From Tubiluchus corallicola (taxonomy: Eukaryota; Priapulida; Priapulimorpha; Priapulimorphida; Tubiluchidae): a DNA stretch of 64,000 nucleotides. Positions 44,246-59,200 of this stretch are shown here, piece after piece (within the stretch, counting starts at the first letter, position 1; each line of letters opens with the position of its first letter). Made by a program: the position numbers and the translations under genes. Location of the stretch: positions 22,177-86,176 of the forward strand of contig JAQGDQ010000423.1 of NCBI GenBank assembly GCA_030141605.1, read 5' to 3'. The notes beneath the pieces were generated by a model. That model saw nothing but the letters and a program-made list of their open reading frames with translations, had not been told where the DNA came from and searched no databases.

Positions 44246-47200
44246 TCATGCACGGGTATCCTCCTTCAACGGGACTTCAGACAATTCCGTTTTGGGTATC
44301 ACGTTACATCCGGAGTCACTCTCAATAATAACGGTATCGGCAGTATTGCTTTCAACAGGTGATGGGTCATCAGTGCCAACGACATCGATGTACACATCAT
44401 CAGCTTCTTCAGTTATATTTACATCATCTGATAAACTCGTAGCATTTCGTTTCATTGTACCTTTGTTTATGCTTTCCGTTACTATTTCTGGTATCTCACT
44501 AGCACCTGTTACTGTGTCTGTGACAGTTGTCCGAGCATTTTCTGAAACTTCTTTGCATACAGTTGTACAATTATTGTCTATCATTGGTTCAGAACTTTTG
44601 AAATCAGATTCAGCATCAACTGTCATTGCACTATGACTTACTAAACTAGATTCCATGTCAACTAAATCATATTTTAAAGCATCTTTATCTAATACCTTAT
44701 CTTTCAATAAATTGTCTACATCATTATCATCATGTGGAACTTCACATATGACACTTGAGCCACCTGCTGAATGAGTCTGTGGACTAGCATCATCAACTGT
44801 AGAATCGGCTACATGCTGATTTTGTGAATCATAGGTTTCCATTTTAACATCTTGAACAAACAATCTATCTTGTGGCTGACTAGAAGAATTCAAGGTTTCC
44901 ATTTTTATGTCGCCATCATTGTCTGCCAAATTAGCCAACTCCTGATTAGGTAAACTAGTAGTTTCCATTGTAACATCCTCACTGTCATTAACTGATAGTG
45001 AACTATCAACAGCATTTTTAGATGAGACAAGTACTTGTTCATCACTAAATGTTTCACGAGTTTTTATATCATTACTGTTAGGATCAGAAGAACATAACGT
45101 CTCTGTCTGGCCCTGTGTTTGTGACTCTTCAGTCTCCATTGCAAAGTCACCAGCAGATTCAACTAACTGATTAATACTCGGCCCAACCTCCTTCACCGAT
45201 AAATTATCAGCAATGGATCGGTCTATAACCACCACTGTCGAGTCAGTTTGCATTAGTTCCACAACTGACTCTGTTTGACCAGAAGTAGCTAGCCCATCAG
45301 CATCTGTTGGAACTGATTCTATCTGATCAGAAGTAGCTTGCTCATTTGGAAGTGTTGCAAATGATTCAATGTGATCAGAAGTAGCTAGCTCATCTGGAAC
45401 TGTTGCAAATGATTCAATTTGATCAGAAGTAGCTAGCTCATCTGGAACTGTGGACATTTCCATGGCGTCATCGACTGCTGTTCTATCATCTGTGGCTGAT
45501 TCAATTTTAATGGGTATTTCGTCTGGCTCAGTTTTAATGGGTATTTCGTCTATATCTAAAGGCTCCGCCTTAATATGTTCCAAAGTAGCATCTTTCTTTA
45601 CCGGTTCTACAAAGGGTTCCTCTTTGACGTCTATAGCTGGGATAAGATCTGGTGTTGCTTGTGATGGCAAGTGATATTTGCTTGTGGACTTCCATACTTC
45701 CTCCTTCGGTAAATCATCAGTTTGATCTTCAGGGGCATGTTCTTCAAGACCGCTTGTATCCATCTGCGCATTCTGTTTGAAAATAGTCAAAATATTCCAT
45801 CGCTATGTCAGATAAGCCTACTCACTAATTTTATAGTATAACACACATTTTCACATTTCTGCCAAAATATTATGACAAAAGAACTTTTGAAAACTCAGAC
45901 TAAAACATAGCACACGAGAAGCCTTGCAATAGGTGACAAAACAATTTTTCCTTTGAGTGACGTAATTGACTTATTATAAACAGCTAATACTCTAGCTTAT
46001 TTTCTGATACAAAGTCAAATGCTTTTACATTTTATCCATTTTAATATTTTACTTGTTTTTCCATAGAGAATGCAACCATACCTGCTTTGTAAATTCTGTG
46101 ATAGCTGTCCAGCATTTGTCATTACCCCAATTAGTTGCCTTACAGTTTACCAAATGAATTTATGCACACTGCTCAGACAGCTGTAAACAACTCAGGTTCA
46201 TATGTTTCCTCAATAAGAGAAATAAACAGCCATGAGAAAAATGGAAATTCTATGTTTTAAAGTATGTCTTCCAATGCCAAGATCCTAGAATTGCTCTCTT
46301 TCTACTTATTCTCAATACTGTGAAGTGGTAGTCAGTTTCCATGGTAATTTTGTTATCTGTCAGGAAACTTCATAAATTCATAAATGCCATGACTCTAGAA
46401 TTGCTCTCTTTCTACTTATTCTCAATAGTGAAATGGTAGTCAATTTCTGTAGTCACTTTGTTATCTGTCAGTAAACTTCAGAAATTTCCTGATTTATTTT
46501 AGTGTTTTGAAAAGAAAAACATGATTTTAGAGCTTCTATAAACAGAATCTCTGAACATTATTAACCGACCTTTCGGAAAATATATCACTGCTAACTCGTT
46601 GATTAAAGCGTGTTACTGAGATGAAAAATGGAAAGAAAATGACCGAAGACTGAAAATGTTGAAATGGTATAAATATTAAAAATATCAGGTAATTTTAGAG
46701 CTATAAATTATTAAAAAAACATCTTTTAGAGTCCACTACCTGGTATTAGCTGTGGTTATTTTACAAACTGCAAATGTCAACAGGTAGTTCTATGCTAAAA
46801 ATGCACATTATACAGAAAAACAGGCGTGTACTATAATCGTGATGAGACGTTTCACAAAATAAATGTAAACTACTCAAACGCAAGATGCCAGCACGATGCG
46901 AAAAATACTTCTCCAAGTTATACATGAAGTACGAAGACGATATCGTCGCTCAGACGTCTTTCACATCATGTCACTACCCGATACGATACGATAGCACCAA
47001 TACGCAGCTTACGTATAGAGACCAGAAATTGATTTGTCATGTGCTGTTAGTTTATTTTATTTTGGCTCAATAATTGCACGCATTAGCTGCAACTTATCAC
47101 ATCACTGTAAGTTCAGCTCATTCAGAAAGAATAGCAGTAATCTTCTAACTTGACAAAAGCATATCTTCTCAAGATAATTTATATGTAGATTCAACAACCA

Positions 47201-50200
47201 AGTCACAATCCACTAGACAGTGTACCGATCCATTTATACTGCGCAAATATTAATTACAGTGGTAGTAAAAGAGCTACTCTGTTACTGTGTGTGACATATG
47301 AAATACTTTGTACAGTTTTGTGCTTTCATATTAACAAATTTAGAAATGTTATGTATGTAATTCAGGTGCATTAATTTTCATATCTAGCTTCTCACTTCTA
47401 TTTTACGAGGCATGTAATGGCAATTTGCAGTATGTGTTTTCGGTGTTTGCACCACAGCGGGAGATCTATCGTTTACAAGTACTCCACATGTAATTAGCAA
47501 TGGTGCTCTTAGAAGAAAGTTAATTAAGACCCAGATTGTGGAAATGAAGTATGTGTAAGTTGGTCGCAGAAATACTATGATGTAAAACATATAAAAGAAT
47601 AAGTACAGTGCACCCGGGTCTGCAGCTCGCATAGGGAAACTTCTTGCTAATTTATGGCATAGGCCTGCTCCGTTTCAGGAATAGTGGTTGAAGCAGGAGT
47701 CATGGAAATGGTTCCAAGCAGGTGCCAGGACCAAATCAGCCATTTTAGTTTGATAATTTAAGATTCAGTCATATCCCACTGAACACTAGCTACCCTTTCC
47801 CAAAATGCAACAGCTGAATAGGGTCACACTCACAGGTGACTGAAAGGAGTGAACAGAGCAAGGTCGTCGCAGTCACATTGCTTGTAACATATTATAAGAG
47901 CAATTTCAGTAGTACGATAATGACAGTTGTTCAATCTCAAACCCTTTGTCACTAATGTAGTTGTGTTGAAAATCTAATTAGATCCATCGGTTGTATTACT
48001 ATATGTTTGTAGGTATCCAACATTGCACTTTTTAAAAATCAACTGCTTATTCGCTGACAATAAGATTATAATAGACTTTGTACTACTTGTATGAATTCTG
48101 CGCACAATGTCGTTCAATGACTAGCCCCAGTAATGCTACACATGGATGCAGACAAACTGTACAAAATGACCATTCTTTAGCTCAATGCTAAACGATTACT
48201 AAGATTATTATTTTGAGTTGTTTAGTACTATATTTAATGAACTCAACAATTTATCAAATTAATTTAATTTTTTTCGCTTCGTTTATAGGATTATATCAAT
48301 ATGAAAATGGTTCAAAATACTGACAATAGCTAAAACTGTAGTCCACGGTCAAAGTCTTCTTCTTTTTTCAGCTCAAGAATAACTTGATTATTGTAGAAAA
48401 GTCACGCTGATTAACTTTAACAGCGCACTGTGTTACATCTGTGGTAGTATTAATAGGGCTTGTCAAATTATGGTTCATTTTCCCAATAGTGAGTTGTTTG
48501 TGGTAGTTAAGATTTAATGAAGAATCACTTTGATGTTGTGAATAAAGCTATGCACCTGAGTATCAACTTCAAACAGCTCAAGGCAGATACTCGTGCTGTT
48601 GTATTGTCGAAATGTAAATGTTAAAGAAACCAAAACTGCATTGTTGGGCAAATGCCTCTTTTATTCAGGACTCGACACCATGCTGTGCCAGAAAGGTTTA
48701 TTTCGGAGAGGAAATCAATATCACAGAAAAATATCACAGAATTAGCCTACGTACATAGCAAATTAACAATATGACGTGAAGTGATTTTTGCTTGTTAACG
48801 GATGCAAGAAGTAAAAAGGTAAACAAAGAGTTTATTTAGTACTTAGGTTATTTAGAATCAATCACCAAAAAAACCATTTACAGTCGAATCCCGCTAATAT
48901 GATTTTCACGGGATTGAAATATTTTTTTGTATTAAGGATGCTTCGTACTACCATTACATGCATTTTGAGTATAATTGGATACCTGTAAACATCATAGGTG
49001 ATTTAAACTATAATGGCAAATACCTGTAAATATCATTGGTGATTTAAACTACAATGGCAAATTTTTATCAGAGCGGGAAACTCAAGTCTTTTGCGATATC
49101 AATAATTTGACTGGGTGGCATTTAAATCTATACAGCTGACTGATTGGGTCAACAGTCAGCCTAACTATGATATTGTACAGACATGCATTACCTTATGGTG
49201 CATAATGAGTTGTAAAAACAGTCAACTAAACTATGGACACTGTTAGCAGCAGGGAAAGTGTGTCTGTAAAGGGCGGCCCACAGCAGAGATTATATTACAA
49301 GTATTTTTCTATATTGAACTCACATTTGCTGGAGCTTGAGAAATCATTGCAAAAACGGGGTTTGTAGTAATGAGTTTCGTACTAACCATAAGTGATTACA
49401 TAGGTTTTATCATAATCTTGGCAGGGACACAATAAAATCATAGTACTATGGAGAGTTTCGTGAGAAGCCGAACGTATTTTAGGGATTCGACTGTACTACG
49501 TGATATTACGAAATGAAAGCTATTTTTAGTTGTAATTTGAATAACAAGTTGATTTGAGGAGTTTAGACAGCATCAGTTAACAGAAAAAGAATCACTCCTT
49601 TTTTGAAACTTCGTACAGCAATAAACAAATAAAGAATTGATGATGAACCAATGACCAGTTGAATGTCCATAACTGTTGACCTCATGAAACATTTCACAAA
49701 ATGTATAAAGGACATTTGCTACGACCTTTCCAACACTATGACGTAAAACCAGGATCAATACTGAAAAGACTAGTACTTCATGAAGTCAACAGCTAAACTA
49801 TAGTTACAAAAATGAAGTACTTTAATAATGCAATCGATGTAACAGCGATGTACCAAAGTAATTGCAGTAGTTACGCAACTTTATCAGCACATTTGTTGCT
49901 CAGAAATCTTACCCAAAAACCTGTTTTACAAATGACTTAAACCATTTACAGAAATGTTCAAAAAATTACCATGTTTGTCACCAATGCGACTCGACTGACC
50001 CTTACTGATCAAAAATACTTGGTAAAAAGAAAAAATGTGCTGATGAAGTTGCAAAGCCATTACGAAACTCCAGACACAGGTGGCGGTACAGGTCGGCAAC
50101 ATGGTAAACCAAGATCGTTGCACTTCAGATGCCACTTTCAATATCTGCAGCAAATAGTTTTTCACACTTACCTTTTTGAGTTCGTCGTCGTAACAGCCGG

Positions 50201-53200
50201 GGTGATATGTCTGAAATATAAATAGATTACATTGAAAACTGATCTCATTTGTAACTACAGCGTTCCCTCGCTACTGCGCGGTTCGTTTATCGCGGATTTT
50301 CAAAAATATTTTTGTGAAATATTTATCGCGGTATTTTCGCTGTTTCGCGGGTTTTTGCGGTACTCCGTCTAAAGTATTTTTGCACATGCGTAGTACGTAT
50401 TGTACAGTAATGTATAGATTTGATGAATTTTGCATAAAAAATCACAAAATGCACAAAAATATATTAAAAATATTAATTCTAACATTAAAATAATATTATA
50501 AATCATAAAAAAAACAATTTGTGGTTTATTCGGCAGATGAATACACACCGAAATGTAATACTTGCGCCCGCTTGAGATGCTACTAGCTGACGTGAGATTG
50601 TACACAACACATGATTGGTTGATTATAGTATAACTATGAAATAAGTATAGCGTCCCTACTTCGCGGAAATTCACTTATCGCAGGTGGGCCTGGAACGGAA
50701 CACCCGCGATAAATGAGGGAACACTATACATCTACAACATAAACGTAATGAATCTAAACATAGATTTAAAAACCAGTTTAAATGAAAGCACACTACTGAA
50801 ATCATATATTGTTTACAATAAAATCTCTACCAAGTTGATGATGAAATTGGCAAAAATCTCTAGTAACACCCATTCAGAGGATGTCAGAATAATTATATGT
50901 GCTCATTGACATTATGATGCATTAGTAAAAACTGCTGTATATTATGCATCTTAAGGTATTTGTATTACAGATGTGCTTTAATTCTTCAAAAAATACTTAT
51001 CCAAGACAAATGGCAAGCTCACTAATGTCACAATATACTAATCTCCTGATAATGTCTAATACCGTAAGCCTATGGCATTGGTATGTTTAAGAAAACCTTA
51101 CTACAATTTAGTTAACTACATGATATGAAAATAAATTTGTCACTCTGTTTCATAGACATTAGGTATAGTAATTAACTTCCAAAATGAGAAAAAATTAAGA
51201 AATAAATGAAAGGACTGCTATAAAAAAACCAGTGTGCCAATAAATATGAGGAGGAGACCCACTTGAAACATAATTTAGTTAATAACCGTGTCTAAAGCAA
51301 TTCATAAATGTACGCCGATAAATATGAAGAGGAGACTCTGTAGTGAATTGAACAAAGATGAACAGAAGACATTCAGTATGACACTTTTCAAGCAATAAAC
51401 ATGGTTATCTACAACGAGAACGCGATATAAACCCTGCAAACCACCATGCAAACTTATGGAGAATTTGGCAAGACTAAAAAATTTTGTTCGAAAATCAGAC
51501 CTTTTCATTAACTTTAATTGCATTTCGCAGCTTCCAGTCCTCGTCCTCTTCATCCCAGTATTGTTCAAACTGCTCGTGACATATGTTACAATACTAAATG
51601 AAGAAAAAATTTTAAAATAATTACAGTAACATATCTAAATCACAGATCAAACTAAATATCCTTAATTATGGCGTGAGACAGACTCGACGTATTATAATAG
51701 TTAATATCACTCATGTTACTGTGAATCTGTGATGACCAATTGCGAGACAGATGTCAAGAAAAAGCAGTAAAATTTTTCAACACTACCAAATGATTTGGTA
51801 AATTCAAAACTCTAACCCTAGCCTGCAACGTAATTACACGTGAAAGGTTGGTAAGTGATACGTACATCGTAACCAGTTCCGCTAGCTGGAATGTTGTTCT
51901 GATCAGATGTCGTGCCCGAGAATCCAGCCTGTGCCTCCTCAATTTGCTGTTCAAAGAATGCACTCCTCCTGGCTTCCAAATCTTCAAACTCTTCATACTG
52001 AATCCAGTCCTAGTGCAGAAGAAAACACTGTGAGTTTACTACTACGCAAAGAAAATGACATTGCAAACAGAAAAAAGAATATTAATGTTTACAACATTAT
52101 GCAAATAAACAACAACTAGACGCGTAAAATATTGAAAGCACAAATATAAAACAGCAACAGATTAAAATGCCCATTCTGCAAAAGTCATTGGTATCCTGCA
52201 GTACGAATCAATACTCGTGTGCCTGCATACTGCTGATTTTGCCTAAGAATACACCACCCATTGTTTGCCTAACGACAGATTGCTGTTTTTGCATAACAAC
52301 ATGGCGCCCGTTGCTGCTTCACAATTTGTGCGAGTCTAGCCATCTCTTCCTACCATCCATTGTTTGCCTAACGACAGATCGCTGTTTTTGTATAACAACA
52401 TGGCGTCCGTTGCTGCTTCACAATTTGTGCGAGTCTAGCCATCTCTTCCTACCACCCATTGTTTGTCTAACGACAGATTGCTGTTTTTGCATAACAACAT
52501 GGCACCCGTTGCTGCTTCACAATTTGTGTGAGTCTAGCCATCTCTTCCTACCACCCATTGTTTGCCTAACGACAGATTGCTGTTTTTGCATAACAACATG
52601 GCGTCCGTTGCTGCTTCACAATTTGTGCGAGTCTAGCCATCTCTTCCTACCACCCATTGTTTGTCTAACGACAGATTGCTGTTTTTGCATAACAACATGG
52701 CACCCGTTGCTGCTTCACAATTTGTGTGAGTCTAGCCATCTCTTCCTACCACCCATTGTTTGCCTAACGACAGATCGCTGTTTTTGTATAACAACATGGC
52801 GTCCGTTGCTGCTTCACAATTTGTGCGAGTCTAGCCATCTCTTCCTACCACCCATTGTTTGCCTAACGACAGATCGCTGTTTTTGTATAACAACATAGCG
52901 TCCGCTGCTGCCTCACAATTTGTGCGAGTCTAGCAATCTCTTCCTACCACCCATTGTTTGCCTAATGACAGATTGCTGTTTTTGTATAACAACATGGCGC
53001 CCGTTGCTGCTTCACAATTTGTGCGAGTCTAGTCATCTCTTCCTACCACCCATTGTTTGCCTAACGACAGATCGCTGTTTTTGTATAACAACATAGCGTC
53101 CGCTGCTGCCTCACAATTTGTGCGAGTCTAGTCATCTCTTCCTACCACCCATTGTTTGCCTAACGACAGATCGCTGTTTTTGTATAACAACATGGCGCCC

Positions 53201-56200
53201 GTTGCTGCTTCACAATTTGTGCGAGTCTAGCAATCTCTTCCTACCCACTCAAAGATGTACATTTATGAGAAAGTGTTACGACGATCCACATATTACATTT
53301 TTCATGTGTTGACTAAGTATGAGCGCACATAACAAATGCACTACCAAAAACAATACAATGGTGTGTCTTGAACTCTCTTCCTACCGAGACGTCGACTGCT
53401 ATAGATCCAGCTAAGAGCGATCAACACTACAATAGCTGCCATCATGTTAATTGCCAAAAGTAGATCTTTCGTCAACATTTAGAAAAAAAATAAAGTTCTT
53501 TAATCGCACACATGCACTTATCAATGCGAATATTCAATACTTTGATACATTTCTGTTTAGTACAGATAAGAACTTTGCTTGTCTATGCACAAAATTACTC
53601 TAATTACAATTCATTAACGACGCCTAAAGTGATCATTGCTAATTTTATTATTGGATGCAGCAAAAGTGTTTCAACAAATCTGGCAAAACAGGCGTAATGA
53701 GTGCATACTATTACATACTATTTCATACTATTACATACTATTTCTAATACAAAAACAGAAAGAAATTGAAAAAAATCGCAACTAAATAAACGTACATCAT
53801 TACACTGTATGAGAAAAACACATCACATTAAAAACGATCTTACATTTGTTACACGAAAATGTACGAAAGTTACGCACCTGTGTTTCGTAGTACCATTTGC
53901 GACACGTCGCACGCTTTGCGAGGTCTTTCCCCATGCGATTTTGTCGAAAATGCCAGTCCAGATGATCGGCGTACTGCGCTTGCTGATCCGCACGAAAGCG
54001 CATGCCACAAGAGGAGCATTGTGTTCCCGTGTATAGCATTTCAACAACACCAACATAAAACCTACAATAAACAAAAAAATGAGTGCAATTTCTCCTTCTG
54101 TGATCTATTAAACTACATAGTCTTCACTATTTCTCTTAAAGTAGACTATTACTCGTCAAGGAAGATTTTATTATATGTGTGCTTGCAATCCAAAACCGTC
54201 CATAAGTCAGCATAGTCAAAACTACGTTATGATGCTTCAAAGTAGAAAGTACCAAAACTTTGGTCAAATGTCGATTTTTTATTTTTTATGAAAACAAATG
54301 CTAAATGTACTGAACTATTATATTCTAGCATAAAATTATCGGGAAAATGTCCAAAAATACTAAAAATCTAATTTTATAACTCCTTACCCACTTTTCTGTC
54401 TAGAAACTAGTACTGCATTTGTAAAAAAAACTTGTATTTTGTAACTCTGATTGTAGCTCGTGGAAGCAGCCATTTTGCTTCAAGTTTTTTCTGTTGACAA
54501 GACCAGATTTTCACCACGAAGAGCCACCTTCTGGATTTAAACGTGACTTCAATTTGCTCTTGTAAAATTCATAGCAACCACACTTTTGTACGGTTACTAA
54601 GTGTTGTAGAAACGTGACAAAAACAATGGCTGATTTTAACAGTGATTTTCTCAAGATGATGTTTTTCAATGTGCAGCCTGCACCTCAACTTCAACGTGGA
54701 TTATCTCAGCTTAGAAATAACATAGAGCAATGAGCTTGATATCAAAATGATCTTCATGAAATGGAGATTCAGGATACGTGAATAACTAGAAAACCTTAAT
54801 TGCCGACTTATGGACGATTTTGCAATGCAAGCACACATATAGCATTAATAGCTACTTGTACCCGATTTTTGATATACACATTATAAAAACAAATACAGTA
54901 GAGTGCTCGATGACTCTCATTATCAGTTGTCTAATAAGTCATAAGTCATTTATTTCACATTACACATTTACAATGGTTACATATACAATATCTAGTGAAA
55001 GGGCCTACAATGGATATAATACAAATAAGAAATACTGCACAGGAAAAGCCTCAAACACTGTTCACCTATACATGAAGGTAAATGTTTTGCGGGCAATCAA
55101 AAAGCAGGGCTTGTTAGATTGTCCCACACAGTAATAGACATCATTTTCTTCCACAAATTCCCTAACGAGAGTCCTTTGATTCGAAATATTAAGTGCTACA
55201 TACATAATCTGTAACAAGTTGATCTATATTTACAGGCTCTTTAAAAACATACTGCGGCTGGGCCTCAGATGTTATAGAGCTTTTTAAGTCCTATAGAAAT
55301 TGTTGTAGGTAGAATGTATTTAAATGTTCCATTCAAGATCAAAGTACTAATGATTTTAGTCTAAATGGCCTTTGCATTTTCTATCCAATTCATTTATTGC
55401 TTTAACGTAATTATTTGTTTGATGTGCTAAAACCTAGACATATACATAATAATGAATGAGAAGCATTTATAAATGCAATACATTACATACGAATACAATG
55501 CGACACAGCACGATTGCAACAATACAATACAGCATAATACAATAGCGTAGAATACGATGCAATACAACACGCAACAACAAAATGCAAGTCAAACATGATA
55601 AAACTCACTGTTTTAGTTTGGTTGCGTCCCAGGGTATTGCGGGTACGGTGGTTATTTTCTCCATCGGTTTCGAAGGCTTGATGTTAGAGACGAGACCCAA
55701 AAGATCCAGAGCTCTCTGCGTTTCGAAACTCGGTTTAAATTTAGGAGCAGACGAATCTGATGAAGATACAGTTGTTGTTGCTTCAGTTGTCTTGGCAACT
55801 GTTTCCACTGCTACAGACAAACGTAAGACCACGTTAGCACTATAATGATTAAGTGTTTTTCTTAAATAAATTAAAAGAACCCGCTAACAACGTAATTCAG
55901 CTAGAGACTGTGATATCCAGCTACAGATTTTATCAAAACAAACAAGAAACCTATAAGGAGGTAGTCAAAATAATAATGGTTTTTCATTTGCAATGCAATT
56001 GACCGAAAGAAAATCTGTTATAAATGCTTGTGTCTATAATAAACTGTCAGTGAAACCTAGTTTACTTTTGTGCTAAGTATTCATTGTATTATTCTTTAAG
56101 TATCTGGGTTCAATGATAGACGAGACTGCAGGAATGGAAAAGGAGGTGAATTTCAGGATTCAGTGTGGTTGGAATAACTGGCGAAAAGTTTCGGGTGTGA

Positions 56201-59200
56201 TATGCGATAAGAGGATTCCAGCGAGACTTAAAGGTAAAGTTCACAAAGCAGTGGTCAGACCTGCCCTAATCTATGGGCTGGAAGCAGCACCTCTAAAGAA
56301 GACCGAAGAGAAGAAAATGGATGTGGTAGAGATGAGGATGTTGAGATGGATGGTGGGAGTAACAAGAAGGGATAAAATCAGGAATAGTAATATTAGAGGA
56401 ACAGTGAAAGTAGTGGAAGCCTCGAAAAAGATACAAGAGGCAAGATTGCGATGGTATGGGCACCTGAGAAGGAGAGTCGGGGAAGATCACGTGGGAAGGG
56501 AGGTCATGGAGATGGAAGTGCTGGGAAATAGAAGAAGAGGACGACCCAAGCTGAGATGGTTTGAATGTATTAATGGAGACCTTAGAGAGAAGAACATAAA
56601 TGAAGAGATTCACAACGGCGACCCCGCATAGGGAAAAGCTGGGAAGAAGAAGATTCATTGTATTATTGTTTCTTAGTTTTAACTCACCAGGTGACTCGGT
56701 AGTGACAGTAACAGAGCTAGTCGTCTCAACAGCAGACGTTTCAGAAGTCGCTTCACTCTTCGGCAGTATTCCGGCTGCTAACAGTTTCTTCAAAAGCGAA
56801 CTCACATCTACTGGCAGCACAGGGGCTGAAAATAAATGCTCGTTTAATGAGAAAGTAATCTAATGTTAAATAAGTTAACAATCGGCAGAGCAGTGTTACT
56901 GGAAATCGAAAAGTTATGAACACGTGCGATTTTTTTATGCTTCTCATACATTATAGTTGTCCTTTTTTTACTGTTTTACAATTTATTTCATTGAAGGGAT
57001 TTTAGCTTGTAAATTCATATAAGAAGAAGATCCAAAGTGATAACAGAATTTTGTAAAACTACAGCTAGTGTAAAAAGATATTACTATAACCTTGAAATAC
57101 TAGTATTTGAATTTTAATCTGCGTGAATACAACAAAAATGCTGTTTATTAATGAAAGTAAATATTCTGATTTGTGAATGTCTGAAAGTATATCTGAAATC
57201 ATAATTTCTGAAAGTACAACTACATTTAAACTTTTATTAGAAACCAGACATATTAGCTACTAATGTTTACAAACCTGACAAATCTGACGATGAAGGGGTA
57301 GTGAAAGCAGGTGCATTTGGATCCGTTGAATCAAGTTTTGGTGCAGATTTCTGACTAGCAGTGTCATCATCTTCTCCAACACTGATCTCTTTGACTGAAG
57401 CAGAAGACGTACGTTCGTCTTTATCTTCCGTCTGGGGGGTAGGAGATGCCGGAGACTCAAATTTTGGAAAGGCAGTTGAATCCGGTCGGCGTTGAAGCTC
57501 ACGCAGATCGGTATCTTGAAAGGAAGATGCGAAATCCTGTTGAGGTGACTGATGTGGCAAGTTAGTCGGTGGCATCAGCAGCGGTGCCCTCTGACGAGCA
57601 AACCCAGTATCAGGTATTGGTCTAGGTCCATTATCTACACTCATCTGCCCGGGTAAACTTGGTACAGGTGTAACAAAATTACCAGCATTTACCCCACTCG
57701 GACCACCATCGGACAATCCGCCACCCTTTTTATTAAACAAATGCTCATCAACAATATTTTTCAAATCTAATCTATCACAGCCTATAATGATTTCGGGTTG
57801 CGGTCCGGCCACACGCAACTCGTGTTCGTAGCCATTAATTGTAGCACGTACAGGCGGTCCACCAAAACTAAGCTGGAAGGGATAGCCATCTATCAACACT
57901 TCTCGCGTGGGAGCGCCAAAACGTAGCTGGTGGCGAGTTCCGTCCAAAAACACATCGCGGACCGCTCCAAATTTCATTTCATACGGATTACCATCAATGA
58001 ACACGGGGCGAGGAATTCCTTCAAATCTCACTTCTTTTGGCACACCGTTTATTACTACAACTGCTAAAATGTCGAAGAGAATAATATCTCGCAATTGGTT
58101 ATCTAGAAACAATTCCCTGGAATCGTTAATTCTAGGTGGCATTCCAGGTCTAGGTCGCTGGTCAAATTGACGAGATTCCTGAAAATTTGTAGGAAATTGT
58201 TGTGACGGGATCATGTCTGAACCATCAAACCTTTGCCGAGAATCATGCGGAACAGGGCCGTTAAATGCTACGCCCGGAGGATTAGCATGCTGCTTTCTGT
58301 TATCAAACCGAGGTCGAAAATCTGCTGGAGTAGGATGAGGGAGGAGTGAAGGACGGGGTTTTGCACTTTCAACGGGCCTAGCATCTTTCTCAAAGGGCTT
58401 AAATGAGTCAGACTGTCGCTCGTCAAGATCAGGTAGCGGTAGCAAAGCACAACGCCTCTCCTGCTTGTGGTCATGCTCAATAACATCAGGTGCAGAAAGA
58501 CTACTATAATTTGCAATGGCACCAGCCACATGTAAAGGACCGTGCAGCAACTGCAATTTATACAACTGATCAAGCTGTTTCATCAGATCAGTATACTGGT
58601 CAAGCGTCAACTTCCCTGATCGAAGTTGCTGGGCTGCTTGAAGCTTTATTTGATCTTGCTGATCTGGCTGTAACACCTTGGCTATATTTGACTCGGGCGG
58701 TTCGGCCCTCATGCCATAATGACCAGCTCTCCGACCAGCATTCCATGAGCTCTTCTCCCAACCGGCAGATCGTTCCAGCATCTGCTTTTCTCGGACGATT
58801 TGTTCTCGTCTCTCCATCACCCTCCTCCTCTCGATTTCTTTTCTGTTCTGTTCCACCTTATAATCCTGCCTTTTCCACGGTCCTCGTTCACCGAGTCGAT
58901 GAGCTACTCTATAATCGATATCACGCGAGTCCTCTTCACCCGATGAATCAGCATCCCGTTTTTTCATAGGAATCTTGTACTGCTTAATGGCACTTTTGGC
59001 TTTGTCGTACTTGTATGTCGCCCAACCTTTCTGCAGCGGACTTCTTAATGGCGATACTCTTCTTAAAGGAGAGTCACTACGTAACGGCGAGTCCTTCCTA
59101 GAAAAATAGCCAGCTCTCTTTTTCTCACCTTTACGATAATCTTGATCTTCCCTTGAGAAAAATTGCCTGTCGATAGAAATCAAATACAATTTAATATAAA

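Noticed and set aside
44238-44636. 132-codon frame on the plus strand
   Set aside because: Antisense shadow of the PCF11 last exon, with no independent evidence.
46885-47073. 62-codon frame in the last PCF11 intron
   Set aside because: No recognised domain and no splice context; could be chance.
52167-52898. 243-codon repeat protein
   Set aside because: Made by the 99-bp array in a PCF11 intron; no flanking coding sequence.
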